Positions 7,709 through 16,090 are shown, counted from the stretch's first letter. The stretch: DNA of 56,426 bases from CAIMDX01 sp041652155 (GCA_041652155.1 JBAZHV010000002.1:1-56426); one strand, 5' to 3'. Notes: generated by a model not told the origin, from the sequence alone. Translations and numbers: made by a program.

Positions 7709-7849
7709 TTATATCCGGCGCGATCTGCCACCCCTTTTAAAATATCGGAACTTGGCGAGCAATTCCTCCGAATAGAACGAACCTCTTGCCTCGATAAATT
7801 CTCCTGCCTTATTCTGCCACAAAGTCCATCCCTTCGCAACTTTCGAAAT
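7709..7849 (-). CDS. Possible 46-aa ORF with ATT start directly after lepA
   Basis: On the minus strand an open frame reads SKVAKGWTLWQNKAGEF and continues to a TAA at 7709-7711. Its composition looks protein-like. There is no ATG, GTG or early TTG. The only upstream candidate is an ATT at 7847-7849, 5 nt after the lepA stop and touching a GGGAG string. It could be a real short gene with a rare start, a frameshifted remnant, or chance. Confidence 0.22.
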   Translation of the reverse strand: MSKVAKGWTLWQNKAGEFIEARGSFYSEELLAKFRYFKRGGRSRRI

Positions 7850-7854
7850 TCTCC

Positions 7855-9663
7855 CTATGAAGAAGTGAATATCTTCACAAATACTTCCGGCGGAATCCTT
7901 AGCTGGCCTCTTGATTTAAGTTTCTCTTTGCCTTTCTTTTGCTGTTCCAAAAGTTTCTTCTTGCGGGTATAGTCTCCGCCGTAAAGCGGTGCGATCACAT
8001 CTCTCCTCTTGGCTCCCTTGTCGCCGCGGGCGACAATCCTTCCCCCGACCTGCGCCTGAATGGAAACGGCAAACATCTGCGCCGGCAAAACCTCTTCCAG
8101 CATCTCCACCATTCTCTTCCCTTCGTAATGGGCTTTTTCTTTTGGCACGATGCGCGACAGCGCTTCTTCCTTTTTACCCGAGATCAATATTTCCATTTTT
8201 ACCAATTCTCCCGGCTGGTAGCCGATCTCTTTGTAGGACAAAGAAGCGAAACCCTGGCTGTTGTTCAACAAGCGTTCGTAAAAACTGCCGATCAAATTTC
8301 TCATTGGCAGGTTATAGGTCAAAACGTATTTTTCTCCGATAAAAGGCGTTGAATCGATATGTATTCCTTCAAAAGTTCTTAACAACTCATAGATATTCCC
8401 GAGATACTGATTAGGCGTGATTATTTTTATTTCCGCCCAAGGCTCCATGACCGTTCTGGGGTTTTCCGGAAATTCGGTCGGACTGAAGATCATCGATTCC
8501 TCTCCGGTAGAGCTGACTATTTTATAGGAAACTTGCGGGGCTCCTATCACCAGGTTCAGATCGAATTCCCTTTTCAGCCTTTCAATGGTTATCTCTCCGT
8601 GCAATGTCCCCAAAAATCCGCACAAAAATCCCCGGCCCAAAACCTGATAAGTTTGCGGCTGGAAAAAAAGAGCCGAATCACTGAGTTTAAGTTTGGAAAA
8701 AGCAATGCGCAAAAGTTCAAAGTCAGCCTGGTTTTCCGGACAGATAAAAACAAAAACTTTGGGTTTGGCTTCTTGGTAGCCGGGCAAAGGTTCCACTTTA
8801 ACGACTTCCTCATCCGGGCCGTAAGCTTTGGCGATAGTATCTCCGATGTGGACCGATTCCAGCTCTTTGATGCCGGTGGCGATATAACCGATCTCGCCGG
8901 ATTTCAACTCCTGCGCCGGTACCAGATTAGGCTTAAAGAACCCCAGCTCTTTCACCTCTCCTCTGGCATTGGTCGCGAAAAGCGAGAATTTTTCTCCCTT
9001 TCTGATACTGCCATCGACGACGCGGATATAAGCCAAAACTCCCAAGAACGGATCGAACTTAGAATCGAAGATCAAGGCGCGGAAAGGTTTTTCCGGGGCC
9101 AATTTCGGCGGGGGCACTTTGGCGATCACTATCCTTAAAAGTTTTTCCACGTTGAGACCGGTCTTGGCCGATATCAGGATGACCTCCTCTTCAGGGACAT
9201 CAAGCAAAGTAGCCAGCTCTTTTCGATTCTCTTCTGTCTGCGCCTGCGGCAGATCCACCTTATTAAGAACGGGAATGATGGTCAGCCCTTCGCTTCTGGC
9301 CATCTCCAAATTGGACAAGGTCTGAGCCTGTATTCCTTTGGTCACGTCAACCAGCAAAATAGCTCCTTCGACGGCAGCCATACATCTGGAAACTTCGTAA
9401 GAGAAATCAACATGTCCGGGAGTATCGATCAAGTTCAGGTTATACTCTACATCCGAATCGGAAAGCTTGTATTTCATCGAAACCGGCTTCATTTTGATCG
9501 TGATCCCCTTTTCTTTTTCCAGGTCCATCGAATCCAAAAACTGGGGCGTAAGTTTATTGCCGCTTACGGTTCCGGTCATTTCCAAAAGCCTGTCCCCTAA
9601 AGTGGATTTACCGTGGTCGATATGGGCGATAATATTGAAATTCCTAATTTGTTTTTCTTCCAT
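7855..9663 (-). CDS. lepA: Translation elongation factor 4 (LepA) GTPase
   Basis: This 602-aa translational GTPase rescues or back-translocates stalled ribosomes. G1 is AHIDHGKST at residues 13-21, with DTPGH (G3) and NKVD (G4) following, then the EF-G-like domains and the LepA-specific C-terminus (GGRIVARGDKGAKRRDV). The length matches the family. The start overlaps the murJ stop by 20 nt, so the two are co-transcribed in the order murJ-lepA. The frame is intact throughout. Confidence 0.97.
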   Translation of the reverse strand: MEEKQIRNFNIIAHIDHGKSTLGDRLLEMTGTVSGNKLTPQFLDSMDLEKEKGITIKMKPVSMKYKLSDSDVEYNLNLIDTPGHVDFSYEVSRCMAAVEGAILLVDVTKGIQAQTLSNLEMARSEGLTIIPVLNKVDLPQAQTEENRKELATLLDVPEEEVILISAKTGLNVEKLLRIVIAKVPPPKLAPEKPFRALIFDSKFDPFLGVLAYIRVVDGSIRKGEKFSLFATNARGEVKELGFFKPNLVPAQELKSGEIGYIATGIKELESVHIGDTIAKAYGPDEEVVKVEPLPGYQEAKPKVFVFICPENQADFELLRIAFSKLKLSDSALFFQPQTYQVLGRGFLCGFLGTLHGEITIERLKREFDLNLVIGAPQVSYKIVSSTGEESMIFSPTEFPENPRTVMEPWAEIKIITPNQYLGNIYELLRTFEGIHIDSTPFIGEKYVLTYNLPMRNLIGSFYERLLNNSQGFASLSYKEIGYQPGELVKMEILISGKKEEALSRIVPKEKAHYEGKRMVEMLEEVLPAQMFAVSIQAQVGGRIVARGDKGAKRRDVIAPLYGGDYTRKKKLLEQQKKGKEKLKSRGQLRIPPEVFVKIFTSS

Positions 9664-11299
9664 AGAGCTTGAAACGGCTTAAAATGCTTGAAATAAAGGT
9701 CTTGGCTTCCGGCGAATTGAAGAATATCGTTATACAAAAGTATAGCAGAAAACCAAACCCTCCAACAACTGCGTCCTGCCAAAAGCTCCCCAAAAATCCG
9801 GACCCGAAAAAGACGGCTAATTTCGGCAACGAATAATAGCCAAAAACGAAAAGCACAAAGGCCGCCGGCAGCATTTTTGCAAAAGACCCCCCTATTTCCT
9901 TAATGCCGAAATCGCCGATCTTTCGATAAAGGGAAAACATAAAAAGGAAGAACTGGAATATCAAGGCTATTAAAAACGCTAGGCACAATGACAGCATCTG
10001 CAAACTGGGCGACGGTTCAAAACCGAAGATGCTTCCAAGGAACGAAGAAAACGCGTTGGCTTTTCCGGCCAAAGCGACGAAGCCGGCGGCCAAGGCGATG
10101 TTGACGGCCATGAATAAAGCCGACAGGATCACCGGCGTTTTGGTGTCTTTGACGCTGAAAAATCCCCTCAAGATCAACGGCATCAGGCACTGGGGCAAGA
10201 TCGCCAGAGAATAAATTCCCAAGCAAGCCGAGGTCAGAGCGGCATCCCTCATGCCGAACTTGCCGGACTGCAAAAGGAATCCCACTATCGGATCTTTCAG
10301 AAGATAAAATAATATTCCGATCGGCAAAGAGATATAAAGAACCTGGCGGAAAGCCGTGGAAAAATTTTTATAAAATTCTTCTTTCTTTCCGTCTGTCCAA
10401 TTTTGGGAAAGCGAAGGAAAGGCGGCCATTGCCAAAGAGACCCCGAAGATGCCTATCGGGAAAAAAGAAAGGTTGTAGGAGAGCTTGAATATCGCCACCG
10501 CTCCCGCGCTGATGCCGGAAGCGACAGCCGTGATCGCCATAAAATTTATCTGGTTCAGAGAGGCGGCCACAGAGCGGAAGAATGTCAAATTAAGTATTTT
10601 AAAAACCGCCGGATGCTTGAGGTCGAAAAGAGGGCGGTATTTGAAACCGCATTTTGAAGCGGCGGGAACCTGAATAAGCAAATGAGCGGCCGCGCCGATG
10701 ACAACTCCCAAACCCGCTCCGAAGATGCCGAATTTAGGCGCCAAGAATATCACTCCCAAAATTATGCCCAAGTTATAGAGCAATGGAGCCAGAGAGTAAG
10801 CCAAAAATCTGTTGAAATACTGCAAAATCGAAGAGAGGAAAGAAGACAGCCCGAAAATTATCGGGCTCAAAAGCATCAGCCTGGTCAGGGCAACCGTTTT
10901 GGATTGCGCCGCCGGATCAAAACCGGGAGCGATCAGATGGATGAACTGCGGGGCGAAAAGAAAAAGAACCCCGGATATCGCCAAAGTGAAAACCAAAAAA
11001 GCGTTCAAAACATAATTGGCCATCTCCCATGCTTCCTCCTTGTTTTTCGTGTAATGGTCGGAAAAAACAGGCAAGAAAGCAACGACGATGCTCCCGGCAA
11101 AAATGATATTATAAACAAAATCCGGCACGCTGAAAGCGGCATAATAGATGCTAAGGTCCAGACCGGCGCCGAAGGTTTTAACCAGGATCCTGTCGCGCAA
11201 AATGCCCAAAAGTTGGCTGAAAAATACAGCAACGGCCAAAATTATCGCAGCCTGGTTCACGCTTTTAGACTTGGAATTCAAAATTTTTCTGATAGGCAT
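9644..11299 (-). CDS. murJ: Lipid II flippase MurJ (MviN family)
   Basis: This 551-aa polytopic membrane protein of the MOP exporter superfamily moves lipid-linked peptidoglycan precursor to the outer face of the membrane. The N-terminal QLLGILRDRILVKTFGAG and the FSVPDF segment are typical of MurJ, and about 13-14 hydrophobic helices follow. Together with murA and two mreB genes nearby, it indicates an active peptidoglycan pathway. A minus-strand TAAAAT lies 11 nt before the ATG, but the -35 is only a T-run, so the promoter is uncertain. The palindrome at 11362-11383 also carries a TATAAT on this strand. Confidence 0.93.
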   Translation of the reverse strand: MPIRKILNSKSKSVNQAAIILAVAVFFSQLLGILRDRILVKTFGAGLDLSIYYAAFSVPDFVYNIIFAGSIVVAFLPVFSDHYTKNKEEAWEMANYVLNAFLVFTLAISGVLFLFAPQFIHLIAPGFDPAAQSKTVALTRLMLLSPIIFGLSSFLSSILQYFNRFLAYSLAPLLYNLGIILGVIFLAPKFGIFGAGLGVVIGAAAHLLIQVPAASKCGFKYRPLFDLKHPAVFKILNLTFFRSVAASLNQINFMAITAVASGISAGAVAIFKLSYNLSFFPIGIFGVSLAMAAFPSLSQNWTDGKKEEFYKNFSTAFRQVLYISLPIGILFYLLKDPIVGFLLQSGKFGMRDAALTSACLGIYSLAILPQCLMPLILRGFFSVKDTKTPVILSALFMAVNIALAAGFVALAGKANAFSSFLGSIFGFEPSPSLQMLSLCLAFLIALIFQFFLFMFSLYRKIGDFGIKEIGGSFAKMLPAAFVLFVFGYYSLPKLAVFFGSGFLGSFWQDAVVGGFGFLLYFCITIFFNSPEAKTFISSILSRFKLYGRKTN

Positions 11300-11355
11300 A
11301 AGGCTCGCTCATTTTAGCCTTTTTGAGGCCAAAAAAAAAGCTTTTAGATTAGCTC

Positions 11356-11383
11356 TTGACAATTATATCTAATTAGATATAAT
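11356..11383 (+). promoter_or_regulatory. Toxin-antitoxin promoter with overlapping 22-bp palindromic operator
   Basis: TTGACA (11356-11361) and TATAAT (11378-11383) are separated by 16 bp. Bases 11362-11383 form a perfect palindrome of two 11-nt half-sites (ATTATATCTAA and its complement). It fills the whole spacer and the -10 box. Binding of the XRE antitoxin here would block polymerase, the usual autoregulation of such operons. Confidence 0.8.
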
Positions 11384-11405
11384 AAGAACAACCAAATCTT
11401 AAAAC

Positions 11406-11804
11406 ATGGATGTAGTATATTATTACGATGAAAAATCAAGCTCTTGCCCCGTCAGAGAATACCTTAATCAATATTCCAAAGATACTAAACTTATCATCGA
11501 TATAAGGCAAAGAATTAAGGTCGTAAAAGAAAGAGACGGGAGACCAACGCCGCCGCTAACGAAACCTTTGCGGGGCTATTCTTTCTATGAGTTTAGGCAT
11601 AGATATTCCGCTAAGAATGCCTTGATTAGAATTCTTTATTTTTGCTATAAAGATAAAATAGTTTTATTAAACGTCTTCGAAAAACCTGATCATTATGAGA
11701 CAAACTTTGTAAGGAAGAAGATAAAAAAGCATTACGATATAACAGAAACATATTTTCAAAAATTTTTATCTAACCCGAAATTATATGAAGAATACAAAGA
11801 ATAA
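11406..11804 (+). CDS. RelE/HigB-type toxin
   Basis: This 132-aa protein is of the RelE/ParE superfamily, Gp49/HigB-like branch. It has the VVYYYDEKSSSCPVREYL opening, a basic mid-section with PLTKPLRGYSFYEFRHRY, and the strand-rich RILYFCYKDKIVLLNVFEK block of these ribosome-dependent mRNA interferases. The toxin precedes the antitoxin, as in higBA, and overlaps it by 20 nt. The ATG lies 22 nt after a consensus -10 box, with no Shine-Dalgarno. The C-terminus (about residues 100-132) is a Lys/Tyr-rich extension. Confidence 0.85.
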   Translation: MDVVYYYDEKSSSCPVREYLNQYSKDTKLIIDIRQRIKVVKERDGRPTPPLTKPLRGYSFYEFRHRYSAKNALIRILYFCYKDKIVLLNVFEKPDHYETNFVRKKIKKHYDITETYFQKFLSNPKLYEEYKE

Positions 11805-12174
11805 AAAAAATAATTTAGACCCTATAGTGGAGGCTGGGAAAAGGAAGAAGGCAAATATATATTCCGATGAAGCTGATATCAGATTAAAATTGGCGATCGA
11901 AATTTATAATGCCAGAGAGTCTAAAAAATTAAGCCAGCAAAAACTGGCTAAAATGGCTTACACCACGCAGAAAATAATATCGAATATAGAAAATGGCGAC
12001 GTAAATATAGGGATAGATCTGTTGAATAGATTGTCTAAAAGCCTCGAATTCACATCTGGAACATTAGGCAGGATATTCAATACTCCCGTCCCCTATTATT
12101 TTATTCAAGAAGCAGGAACATTCAAAATAAAAATCGAGAAACAAACTGGATCGGACGTATTTATCAAAATATAA
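11785..12174 (+). CDS. XRE-family antitoxin
   Basis: This 129-aa protein has a central helix-turn-helix (KKLSQQKLAKMAYTTQKIISNIENGD) of the Cro/CI type found in HigA antitoxins. A basic N-terminal segment precedes it. The C-terminal part (about 95-129), YYFIQEAGTFKIKIEK, is probably the toxin-binding section. The start is inside the last codons of the toxin gene. It probably binds the 22-bp palindrome upstream of the operon. Confidence 0.85.
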   Translation: MKNTKNKKNNLDPIVEAGKRKKANIYSDEADIRLKLAIEIYNARESKKLSQQKLAKMAYTTQKIISNIENGDVNIGIDLLNRLSKSLEFTSGTLGRIFNTPVPYYFIQEAGTFKIKIEKQTGSDVFIKI

Positions 12175-12194
12175 ATAAAATTAAAACCAATAAT

Positions 12195-12629
12195 ATGAAC
12201 CACATCTGGTCTATTCTATGCCAAAACTCTTCCGTAGATGAAGAGACTAAGTCACTAAGCATTTTTAACTGCCTGGAGCAGGGAGAAATTACAATAAAAA
12301 AAGACGACTTAGAAAAGAGGGACAGGATTATAATCCCGATAGCATTTGAGCTGATCAGCCTTTGGACAGTTGACGAGCAAGATAAAGATAATAAGCTGGA
12401 AATAAAGATCGAATTATTGGATCCTGACGGCAGCTTATTAAATAGTTCTGAAAATATCTTCGACGTCAAAGAAAATTTTCCGAGGCTTAGAAGCAGAATA
12501 AAATTGAATGGACTGTCTGTCACGAAAAATGGAAGATATACCTTTAAGGTTTCCCAAAAAGACCAAGTCCAAAAAAAATTTAAAACAGTTGCCAATATTC
12601 CTCTGGATATCAAATTGCAATATACATAG
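12195..12629 (+). CDS. Third gene of the toxin-antitoxin operon; DUF6941-like beta protein
   Basis: This 144-aa soluble protein opens with MNHIWSILCQNSSVDEETKSLS, a pattern I associate with a widespread family of unknown function (possibly DUF6941) in which a NHIWxxLCxxSSxD start is followed by immunoglobulin-like strands. It lies 20 nt after the antitoxin on the same strand and ends at a strong terminator, so it shares the operon. It may be an accessory to the toxin-antitoxin pair, or cargo. There is no catalytic motif. The family name is from memory and should be treated as tentative. Confidence 0.6.
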   Translation: MNHIWSILCQNSSVDEETKSLSIFNCLEQGEITIKKDDLEKRDRIIIPIAFELISLWTVDEQDKDNKLEIKIELLDPDGSLLNSSENIFDVKENFPRLRSRIKLNGLSVTKNGRYTFKVSQKDQVQKKFKTVANIPLDIKLQYT

Positions 12630-12645
12630 ATATAGACAGCTATTT

Positions 12646-12672
12646 AAAAAGACTGCCCGAAGCAGTCTTTTT
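12646..12672. terminator. Bidirectional terminator between the TA operon and rnpB
   Basis: Arms AAAAAGACTGC (12646-12656) and GCAGTCTTTTT (12662-12672) enclose CCGAA, giving a UUCG-containing loop on the minus strand. T-runs on both strands let it end the plus-strand toxin-antitoxin operon and the minus-strand rnpB. Confidence 0.9.
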
Positions 12673-12685
12673 AATTTACAAAAAT

Positions 12686-13099
12686 GCCAAGCAGGTAATA
12701 AGCCGAATTCTGTATCACCACGCCGTAGCTTCAGCGAAGGCGGGTATTACCCCGATATCGTTAAAGCGGCGGGTACTAGCGATCATCAATCTTGGCCTGG
12801 AATTACTCCCAGGCTCCAGCGAGCTACTTTTCTTTGAACGCTTGCGCGTTCAAGTTTGCTCTTGCATCCGGGCAAGGATTTTGCCGTTGCACCCCCCATA
12901 TCGCTATGGGAATATCCTCGAGAAATTCCCGAGGCTGCCGAGCCTTGCGGCTAAGCACGTCACTGTTCGCACCTCTATCCTCGCGGACGAAGGGGGTTAC
13001 CCTCTGCCTGTAATCCGGCCCCGAAGGATCGGAATGGATGTTCGGACTTTCCTCCCCGTTCCCCTTGCGGAAAACGGAGCGATCGCCTGCCTGCTTGGC
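12686..13099 (-). ncRNA. rnpB: RNase P RNA, with an extra palindromic segment near the 3' end
   Basis: The minus strand carries the universal blocks GAGGAAAGTCCGAAC near the 5' end, GGTGCGAACAGTGACG, and ACAGAATTCGGCTTA near the 3' end (12699-12713). The ends pair as P1 (GCCAAGCAGG with CCTGCTTGGC), which sets the boundaries. Between GATGATCGC (12779-12787) and ACAGAATTCGGCTTA lie about 65 nt (12714-12778), more than I expect there. They include CGCCTTCGCTGAAGCTACGGCG (12721-12742), a palindromic unit shared with proS. The 5' end falls 6 nt after a consensus -10 box. Confidence 0.95.
12721..12742. repeat. Palindromic insertion unit inside rnpB
   Basis: The plus strand reads CGCCGTAGCTTCAGCGAAGG followed by CG. 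Its complement matches the proS copy at 17336-17357 at nearly every position and the tRNA-Gly flank copy at 7005-7027 more loosely. Arms CGCC/GGCG and CTTC/GAAG make it a small hairpin. Confidence 0.65.
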
Positions 13100-13105
13100 T
13101 TTTGA

Positions 13106-13134
13106 ATTATAAACCAGAAGAAACGATTTATCAA
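13106..13134 (-). promoter_or_regulatory. rnpB promoter
   Basis: On the minus strand, TTGATA (13129-13134), a 17-bp spacer and TATAAT (13106-13111) form a near-consensus promoter. Its expected start site coincides with the rnpB 5' end at 13099. Confidence 0.9.
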
Positions 13135-13137
13135 GCA

Positions 13138-13168
13138 AAAGTGGGCAAGGTGTCACCTTGCCCACTTT
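13138..13168. terminator. 31-bp palindrome, terminator of the carS end; copy 1
   Basis: Two 15-nt arms (AAAGTGGGCAAGGTG and its complement) flank a single T. On the minus strand it follows the carS-like stop and runs into TTTTGCTT, so it fits a terminator just before the rnpB promoter. An identical 31-bp copy lies at 27222-27252. Confidence 0.75.
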
Positions 13169-13178
13169 TGCTGCCTGA

Positions 13179-13745
13179 TCACCACTTCGCCTTGTGTATC
13201 CCCAGCTCGTAGCCGATCCTGTTCGCCGCCAGATGGATGAAAAAGGTCGCGATGAACAAGGTCAGCCAAACTGTCAGGCCGAGGTGCAGATAGGGCTCGA
13301 CGAAAATATAATTGCCTATAACGTAGTTGGTTTGGTCCCAGGGTATGAACTTCCCCCCCGGCTTGATATCCAGCCTGCGCTTGATGAAAGCCGACGCCAG
13401 ATCCCCGGTCATCACGCTGGCCGACATCAAAAATCCCAGCAATAGAATATTATGTTTGCCGTAATCTATGAGAGAAACATTTCTGAATGTTTCAAAATTG
13501 GCGGCCAGCCAGCTTTGAGCCGTTATCACCGCCATTCCCGTAATGATCGCGCTTGCCACTCCCCTCCAAGTTTTGTGGCTGCCGAACAAGTAGTGATTCT
13601 TCAGCTTCAATCCGCCGTCGACGGGAGCGTTGAGATCTTTGAAAATTCTTGCCGCCAAAGGAGGAACCATATTGGCAAGATAGGCGGGAAGGAAAAAATA
13701 AAGACAGGTAAAAACAAATTGCGAAAAGTTGATTATATCAAACAT
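13179..13745 (-). CDS. CarS-like CDP-archaeol / CDP-diglyceride synthase family protein
   Basis: This 188-aa polytopic protein belongs to the CarS (DUF46) branch of CTP:lipid cytidylyltransferases. The signature is seen as HKTWRG and, further on, GDLASAFIKRRLDIKPGGKF followed by DQTNYVIG. Archaeal relatives activate unsaturated archaetidic lipid with CTP; a bacterial copy could serve as a CDP-lipid synthase for phospholipid headgroup attachment. I start at the ATG at 13745 rather than the TTG one codon upstream. It lies after the gat genes and ahead of a strong terminator. The substrate is not known from sequence. Confidence 0.8.
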   Translation of the reverse strand: MFDIINFSQFVFTCLYFFLPAYLANMVPPLAARIFKDLNAPVDGGLKLKNHYLFGSHKTWRGVASAIITGMAVITAQSWLAANFETFRNVSLIDYGKHNILLLGFLMSASVMTGDLASAFIKRRLDIKPGGKFIPWDQTNYVIGNYIFVEPYLHLGLTVWLTLFIATFFIHLAANRIGYELGIHKAKW

Positions 13746-13816
13746 CAATGGTCTACCTGTTAATTTTTAAAATTTAACCGCGCCGTATGGCGTTTGCAGA
13801 AAAACCGGATATCTTT

Positions 13817-14356
13817 TTATTTATCCAGCCTTTTGATCTCCTCTTCCAATTCTTTGAAAAGGTGCTTTGCCTCTTTCAAATCTAATTTGTAGTTCTTGTC
13901 CGATACGATCTCATTGCGCAGGCTCGCCAAGCGCGAAAGTTCGGACTCGTCGAAAGGACTGTCGTGGCCGGGCCTGATCGAAACCAATTGATCGGCCAGG
14001 TTCTCTTTCTCCCAGCCCATTTTAGCCAAAAGATCCGAGAACAACGTTTCGGCTTCTATCACGGCGAGTTTGTATTCCGGTTCGGAATCGCTCTTTAAAA
14101 GATCGCATATTTTTTTCCAAGCTTTCTGGACTTTGCCGTCGACGGCTTTGCCGTGATCGTTCCTGTTGTAATCCCGAGCGTCGGCAATGGTTTTTCTCTG
14201 TTTGGCGAGAAGCCCGCCCTCTTTGTAAACGAAATAGCAAAAAGCTCCGAAAAGAACGATAGAAACCATAATGAAGCCCAACTCCACGGGGAAAAGGAAC
14301 ATCTGAACTTCTCTGGACTGCAATTGGTCGATAAGTTCTTTGAAAGCTGTTTCCAT
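13817..14356 (-). CDS. Membrane-anchored hypothetical protein
   Basis: This 179-aa protein has one hydrophobic helix at about residues 20-43 (MFLFPVELGFIMVSIVLFGAFCYFVY) and then a charged, helical cytoplasmic part with a Leu-rich pattern ending KELEEEIKRLDK. I do not recognise a family. It begins 5 nt after the gatA stop, so it is translated from the mreB-gatC-gatA transcript. The helical soluble region may form a coiled-coil interaction domain; that is inference. Confidence 0.75.
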   Translation of the reverse strand: METAFKELIDQLQSREVQMFLFPVELGFIMVSIVLFGAFCYFVYKEGGLLAKQRKTIADARDYNRNDHGKAVDGKVQKAWKKICDLLKSDSEPEYKLAVIEAETLFSDLLAKMGWEKENLADQLVSIRPGHDSPFDESELSRLASLRNEIVSDKNYKLDLKEAKHLFKELEEEIKRLDK

Positions 14357-14361
14357 ATTTT

Positions 14362-15792
14362 TTATAAAGACTTTTCAAAAGCCGAAGCGGCTTGGAACAT
14401 TTTATCTTCGCGGAAAGGTTTGGCGATCAGTTGCATCCCCACGGGAAGGCCGTTGACCCAGCCGGCAGGCAAAGATAGCCCGCCCACGCCGGCCAAATTG
14501 ATAGAGATGGTGTAGATATCGGAAAGATACATCGAAAGCGGATCGTCCATCTTTTCTCCGATCTTGAAAGGCAAGGTCGGCGACACCGGGGTCAAAAGGA
14601 TATCGGCTTGCGAAAGAGCATTGTCAAAATCATTTTTTATCAAAGTCCTGACCTTCTGCGCCCTCTTGTAATAAGCGTCGTAATATCCCGAAGACAACAC
14701 GTAGGTGCCGAGCATTATTCTGCGCTTCACTTCGCTGCCGAAATATTTCTCGCGGCTCTTAACGTAAACCTCGAGAAGGGTTTTGGCATCGGGATCGTTA
14801 ACTTCGGACGAGCCGTATTTTATGCCGTCGTATCTGGCCAAATTGGCGCTAGCTTCGGCGGTGGCGATGATGTAATAACAAGGCAAAGCATACTCGGTAT
14901 GAGGCAAACTGACCTCGACGATCTTGGCTCCCATATCTTCGTATTTTTTGATAGCCTCTCTGATGACCTTCTCAACATCCTTGTCCATGCCTTCGATAAA
15001 ATATTCTTTAGGAATGCCGATCCTCAAATTTTTAAGATCAAGCTCCTCAATTTGAGTGGGAGTGTCCAAAGAAGTGGAATCAAGAGGGTCTTGTCCCTTG
15101 ATGGCGTTGTAAACCAACCCGCAATCGGCGGAATTTTTGCCGAAGCATCCTACCTGGTCGAGAGAGGAAGCGTAAGACATCACTCCGTAGCGGGAAACAG
15201 CTCCATAGGTCGGCTTCAATCCGGCCACTCCGCAAAAAGATGCGGGCTGTCTGATCGAACCGCCGGTATCCGAACCCAAAGCAAATTTGCAAAAATCAGC
15301 AGCCGTGGCGGCGGCCGATCCTCCGGAAGATCCTCCCGGCACGCGGCTTGTGTCTCTTGGGTTTTTAGTGGTAAAAAATGCCGAATTTTCGGTGGAAGAC
15401 CCCATCGCGAATTCGTCCATATTGGTCTTGCCCAAAATGACCGCTCCCTGGTCTTTCAATTTTTTGATGACCGTCGCGTCGTAAGGCGCGACGTAATTCT
15501 CCAGGATCTTCGTGCCGGAAGTGCATTTGATCCCGTCAACAAGGATATTGTCTTTGATGGCGCAGGGAATTCCCGCGAGCATCGGAACCTCTTCGTTGCC
15601 TTTGGCGATCAGTTCATCGGCCAGTTTGGCCTGCTTCAAGGCCAGATCTTCGGTCACGGTTATAAAGGCGTTTATTTTTTGGTCCTCTTTTTTGATCTTG
15701 GCCAGAAAAAATTCGGCCAATTCCACGGCGGAAAAATCTTTGTTGACCAAACCCTGATGAAGTTGTTCGATAGAAAATTTTTCTGGTTCCAT
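14362..15792 (-). CDS. gatA: Aspartyl/glutamyl-tRNA amidotransferase subunit A
   Basis: This 476-aa amidase-signature enzyme releases ammonia from glutamine for conversion of Glu-tRNA(Gln) or Asp-tRNA(Asn). The catalytic Lys-Ser-Ser triad regions are visible: CAIKDNI (Lys), PGGSSGGSAAA (cis-Ser) and GSDTGGSIRQPA (nucleophile). The length matches the family. gatC lies immediately upstream, one base apart. gatB is not in this window and must be elsewhere. Confidence 0.97.
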   Translation of the reverse strand: MEPEKFSIEQLHQGLVNKDFSAVELAEFFLAKIKKEDQKINAFITVTEDLALKQAKLADELIAKGNEEVPMLAGIPCAIKDNILVDGIKCTSGTKILENYVAPYDATVIKKLKDQGAVILGKTNMDEFAMGSSTENSAFFTTKNPRDTSRVPGGSSGGSAAATAADFCKFALGSDTGGSIRQPASFCGVAGLKPTYGAVSRYGVMSYASSLDQVGCFGKNSADCGLVYNAIKGQDPLDSTSLDTPTQIEELDLKNLRIGIPKEYFIEGMDKDVEKVIREAIKKYEDMGAKIVEVSLPHTEYALPCYYIIATAEASANLARYDGIKYGSSEVNDPDAKTLLEVYVKSREKYFGSEVKRRIMLGTYVLSSGYYDAYYKRAQKVRTLIKNDFDNALSQADILLTPVSPTLPFKIGEKMDDPLSMYLSDIYTISINLAGVGGLSLPAGWVNGLPVGMQLIAKPFREDKMFQAASAFEKSL

Positions 15793-15793
15793 A

Positions 15794-16087
15794 TTAAAAA
15801 ACAGATTTTGACTTTAAATAATCGCCTTGCGTTTGCGGGGCGGCATCCAAAAGTTTTTTTGGATCGTCCAGCTTCGTTCCCTGCTCCTCTGAAGAATCCT
15901 GGCGATAGACATTGGCCAGCTTGACCGAATGGGCCATCGGCTCGACCCCGTCAACGTTGACCTTTTTTAAATTTTCCACGTATTCCAAAATGGCGGAAAA
16001 ATCTTTTTGAAATTTTTCCAGCTCTTTTTCGGAAAGGTCCAATCGGGCCAGTTTGGCGATATGTTTTATTTCTTCTGCTGATATCAT
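15794..16087 (-). CDS. gatC: Aspartyl/glutamyl-tRNA amidotransferase subunit C
   Basis: This 97-aa GatC stabilises the GatA-GatB complex. It has the typical start MISAEEIKHIAKLARLDLSEKELEKF, the VDGVEPMAHSV block and a C-terminal PQTQGDYLKSKSVF. It follows mreB by 3 nt and precedes gatA by 1 nt, so all three share a transcript. Confidence 0.95.
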   Translation of the reverse strand: MISAEEIKHIAKLARLDLSEKELEKFQKDFSAILEYVENLKKVNVDGVEPMAHSVKLANVYRQDSSEEQGTKLDDPKKLLDAAPQTQGDYLKSKSVF

Positions 16088-16090
16088 AGT

